From the NCBI GenBank assembly GCA_038025085.1, contig CM076152.1, positions 28,399,501-28,463,500 of the forward strand: 64,000 nt of DNA, in the 5' to 3' direction. The DNA comes from Tetragonia tetragonoides (lineage: Eukaryota > Streptophyta > Magnoliopsida > Caryophyllales > Aizoaceae). Below the pieces are notes generated by a model, which was not told the DNA's origin, ran no database searches, and worked only from the letters and a program-made list of their open reading frames with translations. Shown piece after piece: positions 1 to 10,951 of the stretch (position 1 is its first letter; every line of letters begins with the position of its first letter). A program made the translations under genes and the position numbers.

Positions 1-201
1 GAACTTAGGTCAAAGTTGAGATGTTTGGCTAATTTTTTAATTGCTGTGACTTGTGACTTTTATTACTTTTTCCTGAGTTTCTATTTTGAACTAATATTTT
101 GAGAAATGGTGTGCGATCTTTCCTTGCTTTCTTCTCATGTGATATGATGATTTCGAACCTATGATATGACAATTTCAAACCACATTGATTCAACCTCGTA
201 G

Positions 202-3200
202 GTAATTCTTGGGGGCCCATATCTTCCTCACATTGAAAAGATTTTTCGCAATAAAGCTTTATCGATGTGCTCGCCTGTGGTATCAGCATCTGATTATGGA
301 AGCAGAAGTATCGTCAAGGGTTTTGAGCAAGTCAATGGGGAACCGCGTCAATCTTGTGATATACTGATTCAACTTGAGAAGGATGCACCATTGGTATGTG
401 TTTCATGCACAAATCTTCTAGGGCTAGTCAGTCTTAGCTATGGACCTCACCATACCATACCGTTAACCCTACGTTTCTCTGGAGGCCTTACCTACAGCAG
501 GGTACAGGAGGGGGTTTGATGTCTTGGCCTTATTTCTGCAATTGCAGAGAGAATGTCGTGATTAGACCCTTGAATGGTCGGATCTGACATGGACTCATGG
601 AAGTGGCATTTTATTGATATATGTCAGACACGTGTGTGCATCATTGGCTTATGAACCAGGAACACCTTGAATTGGTGCTTTGTCGCGTGTCTGACACTAG
701 GACACCACACGACACAACGCGACACCGACATTACGACACGACATTCATTAGGTTTTTTATCCTCTACAAATGGTGCTTCACTGTGTCTATGTCGTGCCCA
801 TGGTAGTGTCCTTATTCATGTCCATGCAACCTTGGTAGCTGTTGAGTGTTGACCATAGGCGATATTTTTAGATAATTTTGTTTTATTTGGTATTTCTGTC
901 TATATTGTCAACTAATCGTCTCCAATCGCTTACAGTCCATTGAGTTACATGATGTAAATCTATCAATGCTTGGACATCACCAACTTCAGAATGCTGTTAC
1001 TGCAATGTGTGCGGCGTTATGCCTCCGTGATCAAGGTGAGGACTTCCATTTATTCTATCTTTACTGTTACTCTTCCCTGCACAACAGAGATAGAAAACTT
1101 TGGATTCATAAATGATTTTAAGTCCTTGCTGACAGTTTGATGCTTGAATATTGGTTGCTGCATAGTGATGGTTATCTTGTGACTCGCACATATCTTATGG
1201 CCTTGTTCATGGCTTCATGCTTTTGTCTTCTTCTTGTTTTCAAAGTGACATTAATTTTATTAAGCGCCATTTAGTTGCCTAAAGTAATCAGAGTCCTGAA
1301 GTCCTGAAGAATCCTTCAGTCCTCCCTACCGCCTGGCAGTTGCAAGAGGCGAATTCAAATACAAATCAATACGACGATGAAATGACATATAAAGTGCAAA
1401 CTCTAACAAAAAATTATTCGATATGTACATAGACTCCCTCTCGCCCCCCCCCCCCCCCCACAAACTCCCTTTCCTTAGTAAAGTGTAACTCTTTATGTTC
1501 TGTTTTTCTATTTAAATGAGGAACAGTAAACCAACCCAGTTCTGTTTTCCTTAGTACATGGACTCCCTCCCCCCCCCTCCCCTACAAATTCCTTTTCCTT
1601 AGTAAAGTGTAACTCTCTATGTTCTGTTTTTCTATTTAAATGAGGAACAATAAACCAACCCAGATATTGTATAGCTTCATTAATTTTGTTGAAGACAGCC
1701 CACCATTTGCAAGGCTTTGCAGCTCTGTTTTTCAGCCAGGTTGCAGTGACAATACTTGCAGAGTTACTTTCCACCTCTAGATTGAGTGTGGCTGCTGACG
1801 CATATCCATGGTACAAGCTACTGCTTCAATCTCAGCTTGGGGTGGGTCCATAACCCCTAAACCTCTGAGATTACTGCAATAATCTCTTTATTCTTTCTCT
1901 CCTCAACCGATTCCTCTAAGCCTGCCAGAACAGGCTTTTGTCTACGGAGCTGTTTACATTCAGCTTAATCCATTTTTAGCGGAGGTTTCCATTTGGTATC
2001 AGACGGTTAAGCTTTATGTCTGTTTTTCTTGTGCTTCTGTTTTTGCCGAGATTGAATAGGAGATGAGAACCATTAATCAAAGCAGCGACTGCCTGAATTG
2101 TTCTGTGATTTTACCACCAAATTGACTTCACTCGGATTAATAGAACACCTCTTGAACATAGAAGTTGTCATTATAGATATTTCTTATTCCTTGCCAGCCA
2201 AATAGTGCAACTAGCAGCAAGAATAATTGCTGTCTAAGCAAGCCCCTAATTGACTTTATGGAAACACCTGGCAGCTTTTCAACAAGTGCTAATAGAGCTA
2301 GTAATACAACATAAACTCCCCACCAGTTGAAGATAGTATGCCAGATTTCTGAAGGGGAAACAAGCGAGGTTAGGTGTTCACTACTTTCATTAGACCTGGA
2401 AAAATTATGTCCAAGCATGCCCCTGAACTGGCTTTGTAGAAACAGCCTGCTGCTTTGTGTAGACCAGAACCCAATTCACCAGATCTTCATTCTCCTCAGA
2501 AAATAATTCTAAATGCAATTTCCTCAGTTATCTCAGCTTTCTGATCTCCATGATGCCCCAGTTTCAGTTTTCTTTAAGGGTGGGTCTTGGAAGCTGCATT
2601 TCACAGACCGCTTCATTACTAGGAGCTGCAGGACTTATGTCCTTGTTAGGCATCTTGGAGTCTGTTCAGCTTTCTGATCAAGGCTGATTACAGGGTGTGA
2701 TTGATTATACATTGGGGGTAATTCCTCTAAGTCGTTCCTCTAGCAGCTTGCATCTCTGTTGCTTTTTTCCCGATTTCCCATTTCTAACATATGCGAAAGG
2801 CGAAGGCACCTCTTAAGGTGCGAGCATTTGTGTGGAATTTTGCTTTGGCGAGGATTAAGAGTTAAGACGAATGTAATGAGGAAGCGGAGGAGACCAGGGG
2901 TACATATTTCCCCGGATATATGTGTTCTCTGTTGTACCAGCAACGAGTCTGCGACACATTTCTTTTTACAGTGCGATGCTGTGAGGTTTCTTTGGAGCAG
3001 GTTGTTTGGTGTTCATGGAGATGCTTAGGTTGCTCCATCTACTGTTATGGAATCCTTCCAGGTTCACTATATTGGTTTCTGGGAAGTAGAGGAGAAGAGC
3101 ATGCTGTGGCTCAGTTATATTGGGAACGGTGAGGTTTTTGCGGCTGGGAATGTGAGAGTCTTCTTTTGGTCATCTTTATCGTACGAGCTGCTTCCGATAG

Positions 3201-6200
3201 GGTTACTTGGCTTCCCTTTGGTTTATAAGGCTGCGTGGGCTTTTAGGAGCTACACCATTTCAGAGGTTTAAAGGAATCAGACCAATTTCTAATTAAGCTT
3301 TTGCTTTAGAGGACACCTTGTCTTCAGTTACAGTACTTGCTGTATTTTTTTAAACAAGCTCTTCTCGTCTCTAAGAAAAATAGTTGTACTCTTCACTGAC
3401 AAAATGTTTCTAATGTTGTTATATTTCTTCTTTTATTGTTCTGAACTTATTGAGTTCTTATGGCTTATTAACGCTTTGGAGGATGTATATGTCTAAATCA
3501 AACACCCTTAGCTTTCTCTGGAATGTGGATGACATTTTAAAGCTGACAAACAAAATTGAGATTTGCTTCAATGTATTACTTGCTTGTGTTTTTTGTAATA
3601 CTTGTTACCTCTACTCATTGTGTCAGGCTGGAGAATATCTGACATTTCTATTCGTTCTGCATTGGAGAACACACAATTGCTTGGAAGAAGCCAGTTTTTG
3701 AAAAAGGAGGAAATAGAGGCACTAGGACTATCTGGGTCAATGGTATTGCTTGATGGAGGTTTGATACTAAAAGCTACCTATTGCTTTCTCTTTCAATTTA
3801 TATATGCTGGTGAGAATCACCCAAGATCTCTGTGTGTTGGAAAAAGATTGGTGAACTATATATGAGAACAGACCAATCTCTTTAGCATTTCCATATCAAG
3901 TTTCTGTTACTCAACTCTGCCTATTGCTTTGTCCTTTTTGTTTATGACCTCGTAACCTGCACCAGTACCCATCATCATCTCTGCTTTTTTCCATTTAGCT
4001 TGCAACTGGCAGTAGCACCTAAAGTCACTCTTTTATGTAGGCAGTTCTTTAATTAGTAACTCCAATACCCCAGTTAATTGAATGATGAATTTTATGCATC
4101 ATTTTGAGAGAGACATTAATACAAATGGATGATGGACTAAGGTTACCTTTCATTAGTCATTATTCATTTGTATATAATCTGAGGATGTTTACGGCGTTGA
4201 GGGAAAACTCGGAGAGATTGTGAAACTGCTTTTGTAGGGACTTGGATATGTGTTAAATCTTTTGATGCAGTAGCCAAGATGGTGTCATTGCTGGGACTAT
4301 GATTCAAGGTGGTGTGGCCTATGTTTGACATGCGGAAATGACAGTGAAATGTGAATGACACAAGGAAATGATACATAGTCAGGCTTTACACCTTTTATAA
4401 ATGTTGCTTTCGTGTTTTCATCTTCCTGTGCGTGGGCAAATGTCCACATTTCATTTCCTTTCGCGGAGGGGGTTAATAGATTCCTAATAGGATAGGAGAT
4501 CTCGACAACAATACAAACAAGAAGCCCAAACCCAGTACCTGGCTTATCTATATCAGTTCTTTGCCAACAATAGGAGATGTAGACAACAAAAAGATAAAAA
4601 GTGGTGAGGGCGTGGTTGCCTGTAGTCCAACAGACATTTGTAAGGTGGTTGTGGTTGTGATGGAGATGGATGATGACGAGGGTGTTTTCGTCCCTTCTCA
4701 AATTTATGTTTGCATGCGTGTCACGAGGTTCTTATTCTTCCTTACCCTTTTGTTAGTCGATTCAAGAAGTTTAGAAGTAGTATCCTAATCTATTCGACCC
4801 CCCCCCCCCCTCCTCCCAAAAAAAAAAAAGAAAAAGGACCAGGATGAGTAAGACAGCTCATAGTATTACTTACACAAATGACATAGCTGCAGTATGTGAT
4901 CCCTTGGTTGTTTTGAGATCATTTGGATGCCTGTGGAATCGTAGAGCTCAGAACCATACATGATTTGATCAGAGGTTAAGATTATTGTTTGTTTGTCATT
5001 TGATTGGAGCCACTCGTTTTTCTTATGGTGTTCATGGAGATTAGCATGTGCTACGTACTAACAGTTGCTAATATGTTGTATCTGTCTTGTCTGTGATTTC
5101 AGCCCACACCCAAGAATCCGCCAGCGCGTTGGCAAACACAATTTCTATGGCATGTCAAGGCTTAAGGTTGGTCCTTGTGGTTGCGATGGCAAGTGACAAG
5201 GATCACATTGGTTTTGCCAGGGAACTCTTGTCAGGTTACTCCTCTATCTGAATGAAAGATGAATTGATTCTAAACTTAGACCAAAGGTTCAAAACTAAGA
5301 AATCAAAGTTGTGATTTGAATCTTCAAAAAAATAAGTACCTTTTATTGGAAACCTAAAAAGCAATCCTGACTGCGAGAGCAGACCTTTTTGAGATTCATT
5401 CTTGCATTCTAGTCTAGCTCTCTATCAGAACTGTGAGGTATTTCCTTTTTTAAGGAATAGCAACACACTATATGATGATGACATAGGATAGGATTGCAAC
5501 TAGTGGCTAAGTGAGTTTCTCTTATATGAGGACAATCGGTAAGTAAGCATCAAATCTAAGCAGAATCAATGAAGGCTATGATGTGGCAAAAGATGAAATT
5601 TATACAAATTGGTCATGCTTTCCTCCAAAATGTGATGTAGCCTGCTAAGGTTTAACAGGCTTGGAAATGACAACACAATAATGGTAACTAGCATTTCATA
5701 CGTATGAATGTGACCGGGATGTGTTTGGCGAATGTTGATAAACTGAATCCACCTTAGATTACTAATAGGCCCCCTCGTGTCTGCAAAAGGGACACTAAGT
5801 CTACTATAGTATGATTTGACAAAGTTGATGAGACAAAAGTAAAAGATGACAACAGGGTATTCTGTTTTCCCAACCCCGATAAGCAGTCAAATCAGGTAAA
5901 GGTAAAGCTGTATAGGTGTCATGAGCGACATAACAACGGGATTAAGCTCTTCTCTTATTGCAATCTAAAAGCGTCCTCTGCTGGGGCAGAATATGGTCTT
6001 CTGTGGGTATATAGGCTCATTTTTGCTCCATTATTTGTTCTTAGGCTTTAGAAGACAGTAGTGATAGCAACACATGGTTCTGGTACACAGACACTTGGTT
6101 GTGAAGACTATATATTGTTTTGAAGGGGGCTGATGATTCTCATTTTTTAGTAAAAGACCACTTGCTATTCAGTAAAAAGCTGGCAAATAATGACAACTTT

Positions 6201-6653
6201 CTCTGTGGTTACCTTTTCTGGCTAAGTATCACAAGTTTTATGCCTTCTATTATAGGAGGTCTGTAACGTGAAGGAAGTTCTAATTTGAATCTTAATGAAT
6301 TTTCAGGTCTGAAGTTAGAAGCTGTTTTTCTCACAGAAGTTGATATTGCTGGAGACAAATGCCGAACTGCTTCAGCATTGCTTTTGGAAGATAGCTGGAG
6401 CAAAGCATGCATGGAGCTTGGTATTAAATTCATTTGTGAAGGTAATGTTGATAATACAAAATCATTCGATCCGTCAGTTCCTTGTACTGCCAACTCTAGT
6501 GCAATGATTCTGAATGCGGAATGTTCATTACCAAATTGCTTGAGGGCCAGCCATAGAATTCTCAAAGCAAAAACAAGGGGGCAATCAGGTATAATTGTAG
6601 CTACTGGATCTCTGCATATAGTTTCATCTTTATTAGCTTCTGTCTGCGCTTAA
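202..6653 (+). CDS. DHFS: Dihydrofolate synthetase (DHFS/FPGS family), 3' part, five exons
   Basis: The family links glutamate to dihydropteroate to make dihydrofolate, a mitochondrial step of plant folate synthesis. Coding exons read from splice sites: 202-393, 936-1035, 3627-3758, 5103-5234 and 6307-6653 (stop TAA 6651-6653). All junctions are GT-AG and the phases join without a stop, giving 300 C-terminal residues; earlier exons are upstream of the window. Recognisable pieces in order: [12 protein letters not shown] and SPVVSASD in the first exon, [12 protein letters not shown] in the second (central Mur-ligase-type domain), LLGRSQFL and LLDGAHTQES across exons 3-4 (substrate loop), [11 protein letters not shown] in exon 4, and the ending TGSLHIVSS. 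The last motif and the ASDKDH segment fit dihydrofolate synthetase better than folylpolyglutamate synthase. The frame is intact, so the gene is probably functional. Introns 2 and 3 are enlarged; intron 2 holds LINE remnants. Confidence 0.85.
394..935 (+). other. DHFS intron
   Basis: Intron with donor GTATGT and acceptor TACAG. Around 625-745 it contains a run of variants of the words GACAC and CACGTGT, a short degenerate repeat often seen in plant introns. No gene is visible. Confidence 0.6.
1434..1663 (+). repeat. Imperfect tandem duplication with poly(C) tracts in DHFS intron
   Basis: A ~120 bp unit occurs twice. Each copy begins near a phrase like ACATRGACTCCCTC followed by a poly(C) run (near 1446-1458 and 1570-1578), then CTTAGTAAAGTGTAACTC, and ends AAACCAACCCAG (near 1531-1542 and 1652-1663). 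The copies differ by a few substitutions and in C-run length, as expected from slippage or unequal exchange. Confidence 0.75.
1480..2010 (-). mobile_element. LINE remnant, RNase H (RVT_3-like) domain, antisense
   Basis: On the minus strand near 1980 the reading WIKLNVNSS matches the start of the RNase H domain at the C-terminus of many plant LINE polyproteins (usual W-KLNVDGS). Further down come QAEIEAVA, then [11 protein letters not shown] and a final [10 protein letters not shown], in the usual order for this domain, but in two frames. It is a frameshifted relic lying antisense in DHFS intron 2. The family is different from that of the LINEs in the RRP45 gene. Confidence 0.6.
2011..2734. 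other. Intron stretch without a recognised gene
   Basis: Continuation of DHFS intron 2. A minus-strand frame at 2137-2418 has a leucine-rich hydrophobic segment but matches nothing I recognise. It may be further decayed LINE sequence; nothing can be assigned. Confidence 0.4.
2735..3345 (+). mobile_element. 5'-truncated LINE fragment (zf-RVT end), sense, in DHFS intron
   Basis: Translation gives [19 protein letters not shown] then, after a frameshift, [18 protein letters not shown]. This is the zinc-finger-like domain (zf-RVT) that follows reverse transcriptase in plant L1-type LINEs. The same region appears in the LINEs at 40-59 kb ([10 protein letters not shown] compares with [10 protein letters not shown] near 45740). 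A hairpin-capable GAGGAC-ACCTT-GTCTTC lies at 3309-3325, like the 3' hairpin of those LINEs, so this is an old copy of the same family. The tail and target-site duplication are eroded. Confidence 0.7.
3759..5102 (+). other. DHFS intron, no gene seen
   Basis: Intron between exons carrying LLDG and AHTQES. It includes a poly(C) then poly(A) tract at about 4799-4834. Short ORFs here have no recognisable domain. I see no clear mobile element. Confidence 0.5.
5235..6306 (+). other. Last DHFS intron, no gene seen
   Basis: Intron between the exon ending ARELLSG and the terminal exon. It is AT-rich single-copy-looking sequence; no domain, RNA gene or clear repeat is visible. Confidence 0.5.
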
Positions 6654-7522
6654 GCTGCTTTCAAATATCTTACGTCTGTAGTTTTGCAGTAAACTCTTTT
6701 TTGTCTGTTGTAATCCCAGCTGTTGTCTGCTAAATTGAAGGTGATTGATTTATATGAAATATGAGGTTCACTTGGTGATGATTTATAATTCCTTCTACTT
6801 GTTAACACAGAAAAAGAGTGATTTGCTGAAAGATTATTTTTCCCCAAGCAATTATTTTCTCAAGGTCTTTACAATTTCAAACTTATCCTTGAGGAGCCCT
6901 AAAAGTCCACATTGATTGCAAAGCACATTGTGTTACAGTGATGTGGAAAAGCTGCGTCACCCTTAATTCTATCAAAACATCAAAACTATGTATAGTTCAA
7001 AATGACTAATTATGATAATAGTAATTTGTGTAGGGGGTGTAAGGGTTAGTAATCTTAATCTGTGTAGGGTCCATGAGATTAGTTGGGCAAAGCGTGGATA
7101 TCTATGGTGCTTAAAAAAAGAAAAAAAAGAAAAGGGAGCACTACTGTATTAGAGCCGAAATGTGTGGATGTGATGTAGTTTCATCATTATTTCACATCTG
7201 GGACCTAATGTGCTTCCGTTTTGAGTTTGTAATGCAAAGTTGGAAAGTTGCTAGGAACAGGAAAAGCTTTACTCAGAGATTAAGCTTTTCAGCAATTCAA
7301 AAATTGGCGTATCTGAAAGTTTTAAAGCTTAGTGGACCTTCATGTGCTGCATATTATCAGGTTCTTCATGGGATTGGCTAACGTGCGAATTACTCTGCTT
7401 GGAGGCTCAAAGTGTTTTGTAGTGTTTATCTTAGTTTTCTTGAGGAATCTGTGGCTAGTCCTTTGAACCTCTTTTGCTCAAATGAGGGAACTTTTTGGCA
7501 TTTGCAATTTGCCCCAAAACCT
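6654..7522. other. DHFS 3' flank with a possible SINE tail
   Basis: Probably includes the DHFS 3' UTR. At about 7040-7118 a segment resembling the degenerate 3' end of a plant SINE (TAGGGTCCATGAGATTAG followed by A-rich sequence) is seen; head and duplications are not clear. A 73-codon ORF at 7160-7381 has no recognised domain and is not called. Confidence 0.4.
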
Positions 7523-7825
7523 TACTTTAATTGATGACATAGTTTCTGGTGACATAGTTTAAATTCACATACTATATAGTCTCATAGATTTAATAATTGG
7601 ATAATAAATTATTTTGTTTTTCCTTTGTATTTCATTGTTTCACTTTTTACGAGCACAAAAACCTGTTTAAGACGTTTTTATCGTAATATTTGGTAAGTCG
7701 AGGGGACATTTTAGTGGAACAAAGGTCATGACTAATAATAAGTGGCCTCCACATTTCTTAATACTGACCTCATTTTTCGGTGAGTTGGTCTCAAAACAAG
7801 ACCTTTTCTTTAACAAGTGTCAGTG
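7523..7825. repeat. ~300 bp dispersed repeat, copy 1
   Basis: Closely similar to 9631-9913 in the same orientation. Shared phrases include TTTCACTTTTTACGAGCAC, TTAAGACGTTTTTATCGT, TTTTAGTGGAACAAA and TGGCCTCCACAT. The copies are about 85-90% alike by eye with small indels. A short third relative (AACACAAAAACTTGTTT) occurs near 8243. Identity of the element is unknown. Confidence 0.8.
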
Positions 7826-7985
7826 TAGAAAAAAGGTAACAAGGGTAAATGTTCTACCTTATCGTCTTATGTTCTTTAACCTTAGGAGATGACAATTTAA
7901 ATTTATAATTGAACTTTAAGCTACTCGGAAAAATACCCCGCTCAATAACCTTTTCAAAATCTAGCCTTATGGCTTCAAACAACTA

Positions 7986-8237
7986 CTACCTCCGTTTCTG
8001 AAAAATGGTAACATTTACTTTTGCACGGTCTCCAATGCACTACTTTGACCATAAAATTTGTGTTTTTATGAATACATATAATATAAAAATAGATTTCCGA
8101 AAGTACTAATTAAAACGAATCCAATGATAGTATTTTTACATTGTAAGTCCTTATATTTTTTCTGAAATTAATGGTCAAAGTTTGTAAAGTTTGACCTTCA
8201 AAAAGTAAATGTTACCATTTTTCAGAAACGGAGGTAG
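7986..8237. mobile_element. Stowaway-type MITE (252 bp)
   Basis: Begins CTACCTCCGTTTCTGAAAAA and ends with its near-perfect reverse complement, GAAACGGAGGTAG. The inverted ends extend about 37 bp. TA dinucleotides flank both ends (7984-7985, 8238-8239), the Tc1/Mariner-type target duplication expected of Stowaway. No coding capacity. Confidence 0.9.
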
Positions 8238-8239
8238 TA

Positions 8240-9630
8240 ATAAACACAAAAACTTGTTTAAAACGGTCATTTCAAAACTTTAGGTGAGACGATGGTCATT
8301 TTCTAATGAGATAATGGTAAAATTTGAAATATTTTTTTGTAGACTATCAGTGTTGCATAAAGCGGTTTATATAAATTGCTTTTTTACAATAAAAAAAAAA
8401 AACGTGTACAACCACACAATGTATTAATCCTCATTGGACATAGAAAGCACTTACGACGATTCAGGACCAAGATTATGCACTCAGTTTTACACTTTTAGTC
8501 AATAAATCCTTTAACCTTTCCACATGGACAATCATTGCAACATCAATTCGATTTCTTTTCAATCCAAATCCAGGCTAATAAGATTAAGTATCAACTAAAT
8601 ATTCGAAAGGTTTTTCAAGGTTTGATAAAGACTAATATGCAATTTTCTTTTAGATATGGATCAGCTTTATTAAGGTCAAGCAGAACGGTTGAAATATTCA
8701 AGCTATTGTGTCCTTTAAAAAAACGAATTAAAAAATAATATTAGCATATTTTACAAAAGAAATGCAACAATCAGATTGCAATAGAACGTATTTATAGTTG
8801 CGTTTGTAATATAATGTTTTTATTGATGATGATTGAATTCATACATTAGTATTTTTACAAGTAAATCATTTTAAGGAATCTGACCTTTCGCAGATGCCTT
8901 CAAATTTTACCAATATCGTTGGGAATTTGTTTACTTGATCTTTGATTTTAAAAATCAAAAGTTCTAAGGTACACAATTGACACGAGATCATGATAATATC
9001 TCCCAATCTTTATCAATTCGACACACTTGTTCAGTCCAAGAATATGTAGTTGTAAAATGTTTCTTTTGAAGGAACACTTATCTTCTTTCCACCATCTTAT
9101 AACAAAGGATTATCGGATCCAAAACTAGGACTTTGTGCATTTGCCAATTGAATGACAATATTCGACGTTGCAATTCGAAATGTGGTTTGTAAGGCAACAA
9201 GTAAACTAATGTATAAGTTCAAGACCAAAAAGTTGTGTGACTCCACAAGGTCGATACAAATATTTGTACTTTTCATATGATATCAGCCAACTTTTCCAAT
9301 AATAAGAAATTAAAAAGGAAGCAAACCAATGTTACAACATAAACATTTCTATTTCCTCTATTTATACAACAATCGATTCCAGAAAACCAACAAAACTTAG
9401 AGAGAAAATCAACTTTTCATTTACTTTTTGAATTGTAAACTCCAGATAGTAGGGCTAGTAATTTTAGAGAACATGATGTACAGATTCTTAGACATTGCAT
9501 TTGTTACATAGATTAAATTTAGGTAAGACGCAAAGCTTAGCTCTTTTTTTCTAACCAAAAAAGAGTTTATATTTTTTTTTCTTTTAATTTTCCATATTAT
9601 CATGGATAAGAGTGGAAAGTCTGGAAACAT
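8240..9630. other. AT-rich stretch between the two dispersed repeats
   Basis: Very AT-rich, with no ORF beyond ~70 codons and no recognised domain. It is bracketed by the ~300 bp direct repeats at 7523-7825 and 9631-9913, but I see no tRNA primer site or polypurine tract that would make it a small LTR element. Confidence 0.5.
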
Positions 9631-9913
9631 TACTTTAATTGGTCACATAGTTTAAATTCATATACTATATAATCTCATCAATAAAGATTTGGATAATAAA
9701 TTATTTTATATTCTTTTTGTATTTCATTGTTTCACTTTTTACGAGCACAAAACCTTGTTTAAGACGTTTTTATCGTGATTTCTGGTAAGTCAAGGGGACT
9801 TTTTAGTGGAACAAATGTCATAATTAAGAATAAATGGCCTCCACATCGCTAAATAGTGACCTCATTTTTCAGCGAGTTGGTCTCAAACAAGACTTTTCTA
9901 ACAAGTATCAGTG
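9631..9913. repeat. ~300 bp dispersed repeat, copy 2
   Basis: Second copy of the repeat at 7523-7825, same orientation, 283 bp. It diverges mainly by small indels around TATATTCTTTTTGTATTTC. Confidence 0.8.
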
Positions 9914-10951
9914 AAAATAGTTAATACTAGTGTTTTAATCGTACGGTGCACGGTTTAACTATAAAAATTGAACAAATAACACTGATTCAGATTAAACAAT
10001 CGATTGAAAAACAATGCATGATTTAATTTAAAAACCATAAACAAATTAATACTCTCTCACTCATTATATTTTTCTTGGTGATTAGATATGTGAATTCAAT
10101 CAAATCGAATGTTTGATGCAGCCAAAAAAAAATAGAGAAAAAAAAAAGTAAACTTAATCACAATAAGTTATAACTAAACATAAAATGTACAAATTTATAA
10201 ATCAATAGATGCAAAAGTAACTGCGTACATAATTAGTGTCAAAAAGAGACAAACATTAATGGACACAAATTCACCTCTTTCTTGATGGTACATCTCAGTA
10301 TAATCGAAAATGTCGCAGGAATCTATTTCCCAAATTGTATCAGATGCATTTTTGTGCCAAGAGATTACAGCATGCCTCATCTCCTCCATATAATTAATAG
10401 ATCCTGGTTTAGTGTAAAAGTTATGCCTATCCTTCTTGAAAATATACTCCAGTTATACTCTTACCCCAATCTCTGTAAACAATAAGCAATTTGAGGAAAA
10501 TTCTGAGCCTTCCACTTTATCTCTGTAAACAATAAGTAATTTGAGGAAATTTCTGAGCCTTCTACTTATGTGTCTTCTTTGCCAAAGAATCATCTATGTC
10601 ATTTTCTATGTTAATCTATCCTTGACCTTCTTAAGGCCAAAAGCACTGCCTACAATCGTTGTTACTTACTGCTTTTCAATAAATAAAAAACATCAAATAT
10701 CATCACAATAACAAAATACATATTATGTAGACTGATTTGAAGATATAAAGATAAATTCACAAATCAATTTCTTATAACCCCATAAATCAAAAGAGCAAAG
10801 AGACAGAAAAAAGGAAACAAAAGCCAAAAAAAGTTTGAATCACCCACTATCCAAACACCAAGGATATATTGAGATGGATGATGACACATCGTGTTTAATT
10901 TGAGGAGAAGCCTCATACACAAATGCTAAATCAACTCCTAATAGTAGTATC
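9914..10951. other. AT-rich intergenic stretch
   Basis: No gene visible. The only structured piece is the tandem duplication at 10471-10567. Confidence 0.5.
10471..10567. repeat. 50 bp tandem duplication
   Basis: Two adjacent copies of a 50 bp unit starting CTCTGTAAACAATAAG and containing ATTTGAGGAAA and TCTGAGCCTTC. They differ at only a few bases, so the duplication is recent. Confidence 0.85.

Noticed and set aside
2137..2418. 93-codon minus-strand ORF with a hydrophobic segment
   Set aside because: It lies inside a DHFS intron next to a LINE relic, with no recognised domain, promoter or splice support.
4297..4701. 134-codon minus-strand ORF in a DHFS intron
   Set aside because: No domain, low complexity (His/Asn-rich) and no context; length is plausible by chance.
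7523..9913. Small LTR retrotransposon (TRIM) made of the two ~300 bp repeats
   Set aside because: No primer site follows the left copy and no polypurine tract precedes the right copy.
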